A stretch of 64,000 nucleotides of DNA from Bdellovibrionales bacterium (GCA_018646675.1 JABGUH010000040.1:1-64000); one strand, 5' to 3'; counted from the first letter of the stretch, positions 44,618-54,724 are shown. Translations and numbers: made by a program. The notes: a model not told the origin generated them from the sequence alone.

Positions 44618-45568
44618 ATGAATTCAAAACGACTTAAGCAGTTACTACTGCTAACTATGCTCTTCTCTCTAAGTGGTTGGGCACAGACAACTGTTCCGGT
44701 AACTTTAGCATATCCCCAAGGTGAGCCAACCGCCAACGAGCTTATTCGCCAGGTCTACTACGTCAACCATCTCTACACCTTCCATCGCCTCCCTTTGGAG
44801 CAGCAGATGGCGGGAATGAATGTAATTGTTAAAAAAGAAGTTGGTAAGAAGCCGCGAACCATTGTCGCCGAACGGCACCTAAATGCTACCTATAATAACG
44901 GTCGGATTAAGAGTCGCGAGCTAGTCTACTTTCACTATGGGGCTTCACGGGGCACGGGAATGTTAATTACAGATCATGTCGATGAACAACGCAGTATTGG
45001 TTATCGAGTCTGGCTCCCCTCCCTGCGTAAAGTAAGGGCCATGCCAACTCCTGCGCTGGAGGATCTATGGGGGGGAAGTGATTTTACCTTTGCGGATGTA
45101 CGCCTACGTCGACCAACTGATGAGTGGCATCAGTTACTGGGAACCGTGACATTTGATCGCTGTATCCGCACCCTCCTGTTATCCGACGACGAAACCAATC
45201 GTTGGAGTAAGCAACGGCCCCAGAAGAGCTGTGCTCACACCGGAAAGAGAGTGTACGTGGTTAAAAGTTATCCCAAATATAAGCGTGCAAACTACGACTA
45301 TCGAATTAGCTATATAGATACAGAGAACTTTGGAGACTATTTAGTGGCTTTCTACCAAGGGGATCGACTGGTCAAGGAGATTGAGAAGGATTGGCAATCA
45401 ATGGGAACTCCTGATCCTCGTGGAGTATATTGGAATCACTGGTATGCCAAGAACTACCAGACTGGTCACCAATCATTGGTTTTTATCCTGCGTAATGGTA
45501 TGCGGTATAGTGCTGATGGTGATAATCGCTTCTGGTCCGACAGGACGATGAGACGATTTAATCGTTAG
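44618..45568 (+). CDS. Outer-membrane lipoprotein-sorting-like (LolA-like) exported protein
   Basis: A 316-residue protein with a signal peptide ending near GWAQT. The pattern (TYNNGRIKSRELVYFHYGAS, RGTGMLITDHVDEQRSIGYR, VWLPSLRKVRAMPTP, EDLWGGSDFTFADV) is typical of the LolA-like group of periplasmic lipid-binding proteins annotated as outer membrane lipoprotein-sorting proteins. Members bind lipids or lipoproteins; the partner here is unknown. A consensus promoter and AGGAGG lie upstream. Its stop is 2 bases from the convergent serA stop. Confidence 0.78.
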   Translation: MNSKRLKQLLLLTMLFSLSGWAQTTVPVTLAYPQGEPTANELIRQVYYVNHLYTFHRLPLEQQMAGMNVIVKKEVGKKPRTIVAERHLNATYNNGRIKSRELVYFHYGASRGTGMLITDHVDEQRSIGYRVWLPSLRKVRAMPTPALEDLWGGSDFTFADVRLRRPTDEWHQLLGTVTFDRCIRTLLLSDDETNRWSKQRPQKSCAHTGKRVYVVKSYPKYKRANYDYRISYIDTENFGDYLVAFYQGDRLVKEIEKDWQSMGTPDPRGVYWNHWYAKNYQTGHQSLVFILRNGMRYSADGDNRFWSDRTMRRFNR

Positions 45569-45570
45569 AG

Positions 45571-47157
45571 TCAATAACGGACTAACTTCGCCTCTAAAAC
45601 AGCATCTATAGTTAAAAGCTGCTCCATAATCGGCTCCGGAATATCCTGGTCAACATTAATAAAAGCGATGGCACGCCCTCCGATACCGATACGGCCGAGA
45701 TGAAAGTTGGAGATATTAATTTTTGCATCGCCGAGGATTGTTCCTAAACTGCCGATTAGGCCGGGGCAGTCCTGATTGGCGATAAAGAGTAGGCAACCTT
45801 CAGGAGTGGCATCAATTGGTATCTGATCGACTGCTACCACTCGTGGCAAATTATTATTGACCACTACTCCTGAAATAGAGCGTTCACGCTTCTCTGTCGT
45901 AATAGTTACTGTCACCAGTGAGGTAAATCCCTGTAGGGTCTGAGTGCTGGTTGATTCAACTACTTCTATGCCCCGCTCGGCAGCGATAATTGGAGCGTTA
46001 ACAAGATTAACCACTGTCTCCAACATGGGGGCCAATAGAGAGTTAAGGATGGTGTTGGTAATTGGCTTTAAGTTAAGATCTGCAACATCACCTTCATAGA
46101 GTACCTCAATTCGCTTAACACCGGCTTCGGTCAATTGCCCTAAGGTTGTTCCTAATCTAGCGGCAAGATTCAAATAGGGACGTAACTTGGGAAGTTCCGC
46201 TTCCGAAACTGCGGGAATATTCAGCGCATTTTGAACCGTTCCATTGAGGAGATAGTCTGAGATCTGTTCAGCTATTTGTACTGCAACATTTACCTGAGCT
46301 TCTGCGGTTGAAGCGCCGAGATGAGGAGTAAAAACGACATTATCTAGCTCAAAAAGTGGGTTCTCTTTTGCTGGCTCTTGTTCAAAAACATCTAGACCTG
46401 CAGCATAGACCTTACCTGATTTTAAGGCGTCATACAGGGCTGCCTCATCAAAGATACCACCACGGGCACAGTTAACCACAACGACCCCATCTTTCATCTG
46501 GGAGAAGGCGTCAGCATTGACCAGATGTTTAGTCTTGGCCGTTAGGGGGGTATGTACAGTTAAAAAATCAATCTTTGGCCAAAACTGCTCCAGCGTTTCT
46601 GCTAGTTTAATACCCATCTCTGAGGCCCGCTGCTTGGAGATAAAAGGGTCATAGGCCAGTACATTCATCTTCAACCCTTGGAACCGCTCAACAACTAGAG
46701 CACCGATGTTGCCGGTACCAATGATACCTAAGGTTTTGTTAAATAGTTCCCGCCCCATAAATCGACTCTTCTCCCATTTCCCCCCTCTGGTTGATGCGGT
46801 CGCTTCGGGAATATGTCTGGCCGCTGCCAACATCAAAGCGACCGCATGTTCGGCCGTGGTGGCAGTATTACCAAAAGGGGTATTCATAACTATCACCCCT
46901 TGCTTGGAGGCAGAGGAGATATCCACATTGTCTACTCCAATACCGGCCCGCCCAATAACCTTCAGCTTGGTGGCCGCAGCGATTAAATCAGGCGTAAGAG
47001 TGGTTGCAGAGCGAATTGCAATTCCATCATATTCAGGAATCACTGCCTTTAACTCTTCAACGGATAGGTCGGGACAAAAATCAACCTCCAAGCCTCTCTG
47101 CTTGAAGACCTCTATCGCTTTGGTTGACATTTTATCTGATATAAGCACTTTTGGCAT
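45571..47157 (-). CDS. serA: D-3-phosphoglycerate dehydrogenase
   Basis: The 528-residue long form, which catalyses the first step of serine synthesis (3-phosphoglycerate to 3-phosphohydroxypyruvate). The catalytic domain has GTGNIGALV near residue 150, GGIFDEAALYDALKSG and the histidine motif TPHLGAST. The allosteric-substrate-binding domain (about 320-450) and a C-terminal ACT domain (CPGLIGSLGTILGDAKINIS) for serine feedback follow. AGGAG precedes the ATG. Confidence 0.95.
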   Translation of the reverse strand: MPKVLISDKMSTKAIEVFKQRGLEVDFCPDLSVEELKAVIPEYDGIAIRSATTLTPDLIAAATKLKVIGRAGIGVDNVDISSASKQGVIVMNTPFGNTATTAEHAVALMLAAARHIPEATASTRGGKWEKSRFMGRELFNKTLGIIGTGNIGALVVERFQGLKMNVLAYDPFISKQRASEMGIKLAETLEQFWPKIDFLTVHTPLTAKTKHLVNADAFSQMKDGVVVVNCARGGIFDEAALYDALKSGKVYAAGLDVFEQEPAKENPLFELDNVVFTPHLGASTAEAQVNVAVQIAEQISDYLLNGTVQNALNIPAVSEAELPKLRPYLNLAARLGTTLGQLTEAGVKRIEVLYEGDVADLNLKPITNTILNSLLAPMLETVVNLVNAPIIAAERGIEVVESTSTQTLQGFTSLVTVTITTEKRERSISGVVVNNNLPRVVAVDQIPIDATPEGCLLFIANQDCPGLIGSLGTILGDAKINISNFHLGRIGIGGRAIAFINVDQDIPEPIMEQLLTIDAVLEAKLVRY

Positions 47158-47292
47158 GAGTAGACTCCTTGGCCGAAAGAAGAGGTGGCCCCAAAAATAT
47201 CACATGGGAGGAGTCATTGACAATAGTCGCCAGCACTGTTCAAGCCAGATTCAATCTCGATATAAAAAATAGAAAGATAGGCAGGGAACTAC

Positions 47293-48144
47293 TTAAAAAG
47301 AGTATCCGGTTGAAACAAACCAACTAGAAGACTCTGGGTTGAAGGCATAGAACTCATATGATCCACCCTTCACCTGAGAGTCAGAATGAGCATAACCGAG
47401 AGTAAAAGATAGCTTTTTCATCGGTTTGATAGTTGCACTTGCAGCAATATCAATATATCCATTGTTGCTCGCTCTTCCCTGACTTTGAAAGTCACCACTC
47501 TCACTGTAACTCTGGCCAAAGCCAAACATCGCGCTAGCACTGATCATTTTATTTGGCATATACGCTAAAGAAAAACTATTACCGATAACTGCCAAGGTGT
47601 GCATTTTCCCCTCTTGATTGGCGGTATATCGATTAAAAACATAGGAGCCATAGGGGTTATACCCAAGTGAAATTTTCTTTGAAAAGAGACTCTTCGAAAT
47701 AGAGAGACTTGCAAGAATTTTCCCCTTCTGCTCCCTGTTTTTTGATGCCTCACTACTGGGGACGAAAAAGAACAGGCTACTACGCAAAGAGTCTATAAAT
47801 TTGGGGCGATACTTATCAAGGCCATAACTTGCGCCCAAGCGCAAGTCATCCCAAGCATACTCAACTCCACCATACTGATCAAAGGTATAAACCTTAGTAA
47901 TCCGTTGTCGCAGAGAGAGAGACCATCCCCCGGATAGTTTTAAAGAACCCGACATTGATAGCGTAGTCTGAGCATCAGCATCGTTTTGTACTCCATCAGT
48001 ATGTGTCAAAGCGAGGCTAACACTAGGAGAATTGCTCTTTTTTGCTGTCACATTTTTTTGCACTTTGCCAGCAACCTTAGCGAAGCTGGCAGTAGCAAAA
48101 AACATAGCAAGTAAAACGAAGAACGTAATTTTTCTTATCAGCAT
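47293..48144 (-). CDS. Putative outer-membrane beta-barrel protein
   Basis: A 283-residue protein with a signal peptide (ending near ASFAKVA) and alternating strands with aromatic residues, ending with FVSTGYSF, the terminal aromatic signature of an outer-membrane barrel recognised by BamA. About ten strands seem possible. It is the last gene of a unit with the metalloprotease lipoprotein, 2 bases after its stop. I infer it acts with that protein; the function is not known. Confidence 0.72.
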   Translation of the reverse strand: MLIRKITFFVLLAMFFATASFAKVAGKVQKNVTAKKSNSPSVSLALTHTDGVQNDADAQTTLSMSGSLKLSGGWSLSLRQRITKVYTFDQYGGVEYAWDDLRLGASYGLDKYRPKFIDSLRSSLFFFVPSSEASKNREQKGKILASLSISKSLFSKKISLGYNPYGSYVFNRYTANQEGKMHTLAVIGNSFSLAYMPNKMISASAMFGFGQSYSESGDFQSQGRASNNGYIDIAASATIKPMKKLSFTLGYAHSDSQVKGGSYEFYAFNPESSSWFVSTGYSF

Positions 48145-48146
48145 TA

Positions 48147-51074
48147 TTACCTCGTTACACGCTGGTACATATTGTAGAGATCTACCAAGTCACCTTTCAG
48201 TGTATTGATATTACTATCACCTAAACGCTCCTGAATTTTCTGAAATATATTATAGGAGTAAGGCGAGTTGTATTTTTCAACAAGATAGTAGTTACCATGA
48301 ATTTTGACATAGCCAACTGTCGCCCCCACCTTGAATTCGGTATCAACAGTATTAACGGTAAAGGTTCCAATATCAGCTAACGTGCTTGTATCAAGTTTTA
48401 AATCATCTTTTAACTGCTCAGCACTAAGTTTCACAACCTTGATTCGCTCAACCAAAGAGGTATCGGAGCGGTTACTGGGATTCATAGCGTTGAACGAAAA
48501 TAACTCTCTTGAGTAGCCTAGGAACCAGGTGTCCATATCCACTCTTGTGGTAAGAGCATTTTCAAATGCCTTTTCGATTGGCTGCCTAACCTCCGGAATA
48601 TCAATGTAAGATAGATAACTAATATTGTTGAACGACTGGCTTGGATTATACATAAAGCCTTCGTCACCCAAGAGGAATCTAACAGCAAAAAGCTTATCAT
48701 AAATAATCCCAAGTCGAGTAACCGCCCCAGACCAACTATCAAACTCAGATCTCCAAGGACGATCTGATGCAGCTTGCTGCACGACACTGTCAAAGAAGGC
48801 GACTGAAACTTCAACTGACTTATGAAATTGATCCTGAATCTCCTGGGCCAGATCCTTCTTTTGCTCGGTAGTCAGATCATCTCTATTCTTAAAATATTCA
48901 TTAAGTTTGTCCGCAGTAAAGTCCTGACGCCACATCATAAGGAATTTCTTAATATCCCACATTATGCCAAAAACACGACCAGCATAATAACCAGTATTCC
49001 AATAGGCTCGATCATAACGATAGTTTAAAATGAAATAGAGTTTCTCGTAATCTGAAATCATATTAGCAATAATTTCAGTTGGAGTAGTTCCTGTATCCCA
49101 TGTGCTACACATAGCATTTAACGGTCGGTGCTCATCTGTACAGTACATGTGAAATTTAGGTGAATCGACCTTTCCATTTGAGTAGAGATATTGCAATGCT
49201 GCCTTATCATAAGACTCCCAATCTCTGTCTGCCGCCACTTCATCCTCAAGGTCAAGATAGTCCATAACAGAAGAAGAGTTGGACTTGGCACCAGCAAAAT
49301 TCTTCTTATCGACTGAACCATAAAAGTTATGGCGTAGGCTTAAGTTATGGCCAAACTCATGAATAGCAACACGATATAAAATACTATCAATGATCGTTTG
49401 GTCATCAACACCAACCGTTATTGCATCATGAACACCCCCTAGGGCCTCAACGACAGGGTAGATACAGTGACCATTACGTTGTTGATGTACTTCATGCATA
49501 ACGTCTTCATTATGCTTAATTGCATCTGTCATACCAACATTATAATCAGTAAAATTTATCGCTTCTCCTCTCGCCCGATCGGAAAGAGAGTGCACAAAAG
49601 TTTTTGGATCTCTAGCATTGAAAAAACTGTGTACTTGAGGGTCGACACTGGTAAAACTATTCCAAAAAGGCACCCCATATGTATTATCTTTCATCACATG
49701 ATGAAAGACATCACCGGCCATGTCTTTTTCAAAGCTCATCGGCACTACCCACTCAGTGGCTTCATATCCAAGAAATCGTCTCATCTTCTTAAACAGCGAA
49801 GCCTCGCCCGTAGCATCTTGATTAGCATCAACATCACGAAGTCTTTTTACATAATATTTAAGTGAACTGGTCCATACCATTGAGTTCGCCGAAATAATTT
49901 CTCCGGTAAATGGATTTGAATCGCTTGGCCCATACCCTAAAGGGGCACTCGGGCTACTTTCTGTAATGTAGTTTATAAAGGAGTAACGAATGTCACCAAA
50001 TTTCTTCTCTTTTCCGTCAACACCGTCATTATTGTGGATATAAAATCTTGCCTTAACCCCTGCTGCTGCCAGAGAACTATTTGTTTTAGCAAAGACTCCA
50101 GTCTCAGGATGATTGTAGATTTTTTTATACTTATCAGGAAAACCTTTGGCGAAAAAGAAGTGGTGATCCTTTTTCGGATTCCATCTAGTAGCAAAATGAA
50201 TGTTTTCAATTCGCCCTGTCTTTTTGTTTAGAACTTCTTTGACACTGTTAAAATAACCATACTTAGTTTTTAACGAATCAAACTCTCCTCCGTTGTAAAC
50301 AAAAGGCTGAAAACTTTTATCTACTTCTAGTTTTTTAAAGGAGTAACGAAGTTTCATGGTAAAGAGCCAAGCATCATTCACCCAGTCGCGATTACTGGCA
50401 CAATTACCAGAACGTTGGTAACTAGCGACAACAACAAAACTCATATAATCGTCAGACATCTCTAGTGAGTCATCCTCAATAAACGACCCCTTTTTAGACC
50501 AACACTTCCCAAAATTGGCACTTCCAAACCGAGGAAAATCTACGGTTTCGGAAACATCAGCAGAAGAGAAATCAATTTTAAAATATCGTTTCTGATTAAA
50601 AGCAAGTTCATTTTCTTCAACTTCTTTATTCGATACTTTACCATTTGACTCAGCCAGCCGAGTATCATAGTGGGTTACACTCCACTGATTAAGAAGCTTG
50701 CGAGAAGTATTCTCTGTCTCCTTGGGATAGATCGATTGGGCGCTAATCAGCTGTAACTTATCCTTAGTAAACTGAAAGTAACCAACTTTCGCATTATTTT
50801 GAAGCCCCACAAAGGCAAAGCCCGCAGTATCGCTGGTGTTAATAACTGTCGCTTTATAGATCCAAAGCTTTACCGGGCTAGCAGCGACACTTCCTCCGGC
50901 CGCGAGTTCCTGCTTCCCTAGTACTGCAGCATCGTGATCAACTCCCGTCAGAAGCTCTTTCGTCTGAATCTCACTATCCGGATCATGGATCGGGTCAACA
51001 TCTCTCTGTTTCGCACAGGAAACAAGAAGAAGTGCAATTAAAACTGTGACTATTTTATGATTTTTCATTCTCAT
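48147..51074 (-). CDS. Zinc-dependent metalloprotease lipoprotein
   Basis: A 975-residue protein with signal peptide and lipobox LLVSC. Its motif HEFGHNLSLRHNF (H572) resembles the zincin domain seen in the DUF4953/DUF5117-type bacterial metalloproteases, with the extended HExxHxxxxRH pattern. The catalytic glutamate and both first zinc histidines are present. Regions before (from residue 60 to 450) and after it are long and unrecognised. It lies between the 662-residue lipoprotein gene and the barrel gene in one transcript. ATGs at 51074 or 51068 may be used. Confidence 0.82.
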   Translation of the reverse strand: MRMKNHKIVTVLIALLLVSCAKQRDVDPIHDPDSEIQTKELLTGVDHDAAVLGKQELAAGGSVAASPVKLWIYKATVINTSDTAGFAFVGLQNNAKVGYFQFTKDKLQLISAQSIYPKETENTSRKLLNQWSVTHYDTRLAESNGKVSNKEVEENELAFNQKRYFKIDFSSADVSETVDFPRFGSANFGKCWSKKGSFIEDDSLEMSDDYMSFVVVASYQRSGNCASNRDWVNDAWLFTMKLRYSFKKLEVDKSFQPFVYNGGEFDSLKTKYGYFNSVKEVLNKKTGRIENIHFATRWNPKKDHHFFFAKGFPDKYKKIYNHPETGVFAKTNSSLAAAGVKARFYIHNNDGVDGKEKKFGDIRYSFINYITESSPSAPLGYGPSDSNPFTGEIISANSMVWTSSLKYYVKRLRDVDANQDATGEASLFKKMRRFLGYEATEWVVPMSFEKDMAGDVFHHVMKDNTYGVPFWNSFTSVDPQVHSFFNARDPKTFVHSLSDRARGEAINFTDYNVGMTDAIKHNEDVMHEVHQQRNGHCIYPVVEALGGVHDAITVGVDDQTIIDSILYRVAIHEFGHNLSLRHNFYGSVDKKNFAGAKSNSSSVMDYLDLEDEVAADRDWESYDKAALQYLYSNGKVDSPKFHMYCTDEHRPLNAMCSTWDTGTTPTEIIANMISDYEKLYFILNYRYDRAYWNTGYYAGRVFGIMWDIKKFLMMWRQDFTADKLNEYFKNRDDLTTEQKKDLAQEIQDQFHKSVEVSVAFFDSVVQQAASDRPWRSEFDSWSGAVTRLGIIYDKLFAVRFLLGDEGFMYNPSQSFNNISYLSYIDIPEVRQPIEKAFENALTTRVDMDTWFLGYSRELFSFNAMNPSNRSDTSLVERIKVVKLSAEQLKDDLKLDTSTLADIGTFTVNTVDTEFKVGATVGYVKIHGNYYLVEKYNSPYSYNIFQKIQERLGDSNINTLKGDLVDLYNMYQRVTR

Positions 51075-51086
51075 ATATCCTTACTG

Positions 51087-53075
51087 TTAGTTTTTGTAGA
51101 TTGTTACTGAAGCAAACTCGTTTTCATCAAAATTAAGCATTAGCTTTAACTCTGGAAAATGAATCGTCTCCAACATCTCTGCGCCATCGGTAGAGTTTTC
51201 TCTAACTGAAACACAGCTTTTAAAATTGGCCAACTGCTGGACAACTTGGGCATCTGAGCTACCAAAGTTCAAAGAGACTGTTTCAGTGCCACACTTCATA
51301 GTGAACGGTCGATCATGGGAAGTTGAAAAAGATATTCCCTGAACAGCATAGTCCTCTTCCGTTTTTACTAATAGTAACGTAACGGGAAAATCAGAAGGTG
51401 ATACTACAACAACTTCTTGCTCTAAAAATTTCCCTTCACCAATTGGAACAGTTTTAAGAATTGCCCGCTCGGTAATTCCTGCTCGCTCGACGTTTTCTGC
51501 GATCTCAACAGTTACTGTTTCAAGAGCACGATCAAGGTCAAGCAGGCGAACCTTTTGATCAAAGGTATACTCCCCAACGCTCGTCAATGGTGAGTTTTTT
51601 GACGTCTCGTGAGCATTAAAATAAGCACCGGCGGTCATTTTATTAAAGGGAGAGATCAGCTGGCTAGTTTGAATCCAGGAAAGGTTCCCTTGGATTCTAT
51701 CCATTTGAAAATAGATAAGCTTACCCTCATTAGTGATGAAGTCATACTGGTAGATTGAAGTTTCCATTCGCTCAGTATCTTTGAAATAATTTACACCCCA
51801 AGTACTTGATCCAACAAAACCAAGAGCTAAATCTAGAGCGCCCATAAGCATTGCTTCAAATTCTGCCATAAATTTAAATTGCAAGCTTTTTAAACCTTTG
51901 TTTTTATCAAAGCCTGTCTTCATCTGTAATGGCATGCCCCCCTCAAAAACCGTATGGGATAATGTATAACTCACGCCACTTTCATCTAATGCAAAGAAGA
52001 TCGGAGCACCATTAATACTCAAATCATTTTCAAAATCCCCTCCGAGGGCAAAACCTTTGATCACTTCAGTTTTAAGTGGTATTTTATATGTACGACTGTA
52101 ATCACTGCGGGATAGTACGTTATAGACATTTCCGTAACGAACATACATAGAATTTGTAGATGGGTCGATAAAGTCAGAAGTTGAACCTTGAAATGAGACC
52201 AGATCGTTATAGTTCTGTCCTAGAGAAAAGGTGATGTCCATTGCTGTGCTTTTAAAAGAGCCATTAAGAACATCGTACGCTGCATTTTGCTCGCCAGAAC
52301 TATCATCCATCCGAACTCTCATGTCTGCAATTTCTTTCCTATCGGAAGAGAAATTCAGGATAAGTCTTGGCATCATCCAAAGAATGGCATTCGACTCAGC
52401 AAAAAAGCGAATCTCACAGCGAGTTGTGGCGATACAGTTATAGTCTGCATCCATATTGTGAAAAAAGTTGAATAATTTAATTAGAAATTGCTCACCCAGC
52501 TCACTCTCAGGACCAAAATCCTGATCAGCGACCTTTCTTCCAATAAAAAGATCTCCTATCTCTTGATTGCCGGTAACAAGTCTACCTTCGTAGCTACTAT
52601 TAACCCAAATGAGGTTAGGATAACGAGGAGCATTTTCTCTCCAGAGTACATAAATCCCCTCATTGTAAACATACCAATCTCCTGAAACACGTGGTGTCGA
52701 AAGAATATCCGCCGCCTGTTCGAAGGTCGTCGTCATAGTTATTCCGGCCGCAAACCCTGTATTATAATCGATCGGCTTCACTCTGTTTTCACGAACTCGT
52801 CGGTCCTCTTCCTCTGTACTAAGGTTACCAGAACCTGTCGCTCCACCTGTGGTTGCACGATTTCCACTGCCAACCGGATCAAATGCCAATAAGGTGGCAT
52901 TGGAGTCAGCCAGTGTGCCCTCTAAATTTGACCCTGTCTTGCTAGCAGTGCCATTAGAGTTTTCACCTGCACCACCTCTTTCATATTGATCACGTGCCTT
53001 TGAACACGAAAAAAATAACCCCGAGATGAGAACCATGGTTAGGGTAAATTGCCAAAATCCATTTTTTTTCTTCAC
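51087..53075 (-). CDS. Large lipoprotein of unknown function
   Basis: A 662-residue protein with signal peptide and lipobox LFFSC, then SKARDQYERG and a Gly/Ser/Asn-rich linker to about residue 90. The rest alternates in beta-like fashion. The GTG start has GGGAG at proper spacing. It is 12 bp upstream of the metalloprotease lipoprotein and shares its operon. A surface-exposed partner of the protease is plausible. Confidence 0.75.
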   Translation of the reverse strand: MKKKNGFWQFTLTMVLISGLFFSCSKARDQYERGGAGENSNGTASKTGSNLEGTLADSNATLLAFDPVGSGNRATTGGATGSGNLSTEEEDRRVRENRVKPIDYNTGFAAGITMTTTFEQAADILSTPRVSGDWYVYNEGIYVLWRENAPRYPNLIWVNSSYEGRLVTGNQEIGDLFIGRKVADQDFGPESELGEQFLIKLFNFFHNMDADYNCIATTRCEIRFFAESNAILWMMPRLILNFSSDRKEIADMRVRMDDSSGEQNAAYDVLNGSFKSTAMDITFSLGQNYNDLVSFQGSTSDFIDPSTNSMYVRYGNVYNVLSRSDYSRTYKIPLKTEVIKGFALGGDFENDLSINGAPIFFALDESGVSYTLSHTVFEGGMPLQMKTGFDKNKGLKSLQFKFMAEFEAMLMGALDLALGFVGSSTWGVNYFKDTERMETSIYQYDFITNEGKLIYFQMDRIQGNLSWIQTSQLISPFNKMTAGAYFNAHETSKNSPLTSVGEYTFDQKVRLLDLDRALETVTVEIAENVERAGITERAILKTVPIGEGKFLEQEVVVVSPSDFPVTLLLVKTEEDYAVQGISFSTSHDRPFTMKCGTETVSLNFGSSDAQVVQQLANFKSCVSVRENSTDGAEMLETIHFPELKLMLNFDENEFASVTIYKN

Positions 53076-53124
53076 AGATACTCCCTGTCAAATTGATAAT
53101 TGATATTTCCTACTTCAGTTTTTA

Positions 53125-53307
53125 TTATTTACGTGTCTGTATTATTCGGTTTGTAACAACTGCTAATCGGGTGTAGCCACTTCTATTTTGGTATGTATCA
53201 ACTGCTAATTCTAATTCGGTCTGTTCCACTTCGCTTTGAAAGCGATAATTTGAAATTGGAAAAATTTCAGTTGAGTTAGTAACACCATTAACTGTTGAAG
53301 GCAACAT
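53125..53307 (-). CDS. Doubtful 60-residue ORF within a small duplication
   Basis: A short frame with no signal peptide and only a weak AAGG upstream. It overlaps two imperfect direct repeats on the plus strand starting CAACTGCTAAT (about 53157 and 53197), both ending in a CCACTTC segment, so part of the frame is duplicated. It may be a remnant. It sits in a 313-bp gap (53076-53388) that otherwise shows no gene. Confidence 0.25.
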   Translation of the reverse strand: MLPSTVNGVTNSTEIFPISNYRFQSEVEQTELELAVDTYQNRSGYTRLAVVTNRIIQTRK

Positions 53308-53388
53308 TTTGTTATGCCTTTTAATAGATTAATGATGTTATTTATCTAATTGACAGAAAATATCTTTGCGCCTGCCTAAGAGTAGGTA

Positions 53389-53649
53389 CTAAGAACACGC
53401 ATCTGATATATCAATTCCACACTCTACTTTAGCATCAATCAATCTATCATTATGAATACTTACAGCATTTAATGCCTGTTCCGATCCTGATTTTTCCGCA
53501 GCTTGAATAACATGATTTAGTGTCTGTTCAATGGTGGTTATTTTATGCCGACACCTATTAATGGTCTGCAAACAATCGTTTCCTCTGGCATGGCAAGCCG
53601 AAAAAACAATAGTGTATATAAATGAGGCAACTGCAATAATCTTGATCAT
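53389..53649 (-). CDS. Small exported cysteine-containing protein
   Basis: An 86-residue protein with a signal peptide: the hydrophobic MIKIIAVASFIYTIVFSAC run. The C-H-A around residues 19-21 could be a lipobox (FSAC) or a Sec site. The mature part is helical with four more cysteines. GGGAG lies 5 bases before the ATG. No family is recognised. Confidence 0.6.
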   Translation of the reverse strand: MIKIIAVASFIYTIVFSACHARGNDCLQTINRCRHKITTIEQTLNHVIQAAEKSGSEQALNAVSIHNDRLIDAKVECGIDISDACS

Positions 53650-53874
53650 GTTAACTCCCTGATAAAAGTAATATCCACCTGTTTGTTGTGCTTAGATTAG
53701 ATAGTTGCAATATTATTGCCACTTTGTAGAGGTGGAAAATATCTCTCTTAAGGTTCATTTTATAGGATAACGCAATATGGAGGATGCTGCCGAAACGAAG
53801 GTTAGAGAGTAGAAGCTATCATGCTACTTATATCAAGCTCAGATAAATAACTTACTCTTTCCGAAAAACTAAAA

Positions 53875-54174
53875 TCAGTGCAACATGGAGATTAGACGAT
53901 CAAAAAAACTTTGTTTTTGGGGTGCTTCCGGCCCTTTAGAAGTGCGGATAGTTGTTAATAGGTGGCCACTAGGACTATAACCGTTCCCCTTTTTAATGAT
54001 AAAACCCTTCCCACTTAGCCCCTGTAGGATATTAAAAACATTACCTGCTTTCATCACAACTCTTTTGGATAGTGCGCCGAGACTAGATCCTGGGTGCTCA
54101 AGTATATCTGCAAGCACTGCAATTTCATCTGTACTAAATTGATCACACTGTCTGAGCTGTTGTAATGGAGACAT
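53875..54174 (-). CDS. Winged-helix (MarR-like) DNA-binding protein
   Basis: A 99-residue protein with a MarR-type winged-helix core: FSTDEIAVLADILEHPGSSL, the recognition helix region KAGNVFNILQGLSGKGFI, and a wing IIKKGNGYSPSG. It is smaller than full MarR proteins, lacking the dimerisation helices. AAGGG precedes the ATG. It may regulate neighbours; no palindromic operator was identified near it. Confidence 0.65.
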   Translation of the reverse strand: MSPLQQLRQCDQFSTDEIAVLADILEHPGSSLGALSKRVVMKAGNVFNILQGLSGKGFIIKKGNGYSPSGHLLTTIRTSKGPEAPQKQSFFDRLISMLH

Positions 54175-54268
54175 AACTACCCTTTGGCATAAATCATCTT
54201 ACTGACACTTATTTTAGCCAATCAGCACTATCATTTGCAATATAATTCCGTAGCAGCCATCCTCGGCT

Positions 54269-54724
54269 TCATTTATGGTATGGATGCCCCTGCTGAATAG
54301 TGCCTGCACGATAGAGTTGTTCAATTAAAAGTAGGCGGGCAAGTTTATGGGGAAAGGTTAACGGTGAAAGAGAGAGACTCTGATCAGCTCGCTCGATAAC
54401 TTGATCTCCATGACCGGCGGCACCACCAAGAACAAAGCAGAGGGGAGCTGATCCACTACTTATAAGGTTAAACAACCAACTAGAAAATTTTTTGCTGTCA
54501 TAGCATTTTCCACTCTCCGCTAGGGTTACAACGTAACACTCTTTGCCACCCAATTGCTCAATCCGCTTTAAAATATCTTGTGCTTCTCGATGACAATCCA
54601 GATTTGCTGGTCTCACTTCGCTAATAGATAGTTGAAAAGATTTTATCTGCTTCAGATAGTGATTTTCAATAGTCAAAAGCTCTCGCTCGCCCTTGCCAAC
54701 AGCAACTATCTCCAATTTTCTCAT
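54269..54724 (-). CDS. rlmH: 23S rRNA pseudouridine-1915 N3-methyltransferase
   Basis: A 151-residue SPOUT-family enzyme that methylates pseudouridine 1915 of 23S rRNA in assembled ribosomes. The family sequence FVLGGAAGHGDQVIERADQS and LTFPHKLARLLLIEQLYRA with a C-terminal HPYHK are present. Its ATG shares an A with the rsfS stop codon, so the two are coupled. Confidence 0.93.
   Translation of the reverse strand: MRKLEIVAVGKGERELLTIENHYLKQIKSFQLSISEVRPANLDCHREAQDILKRIEQLGGKECYVVTLAESGKCYDSKKFSSWLFNLISSGSAPLCFVLGGAAGHGDQVIERADQSLSLSPLTFPHKLARLLLIEQLYRAGTIQQGHPYHK

Noticed and set aside
46706..47272. 188-residue open frame opposite serA
   Set aside because: It is an antisense shadow of the conserved NAD-binding domain of serA and has no recognisable protein features.
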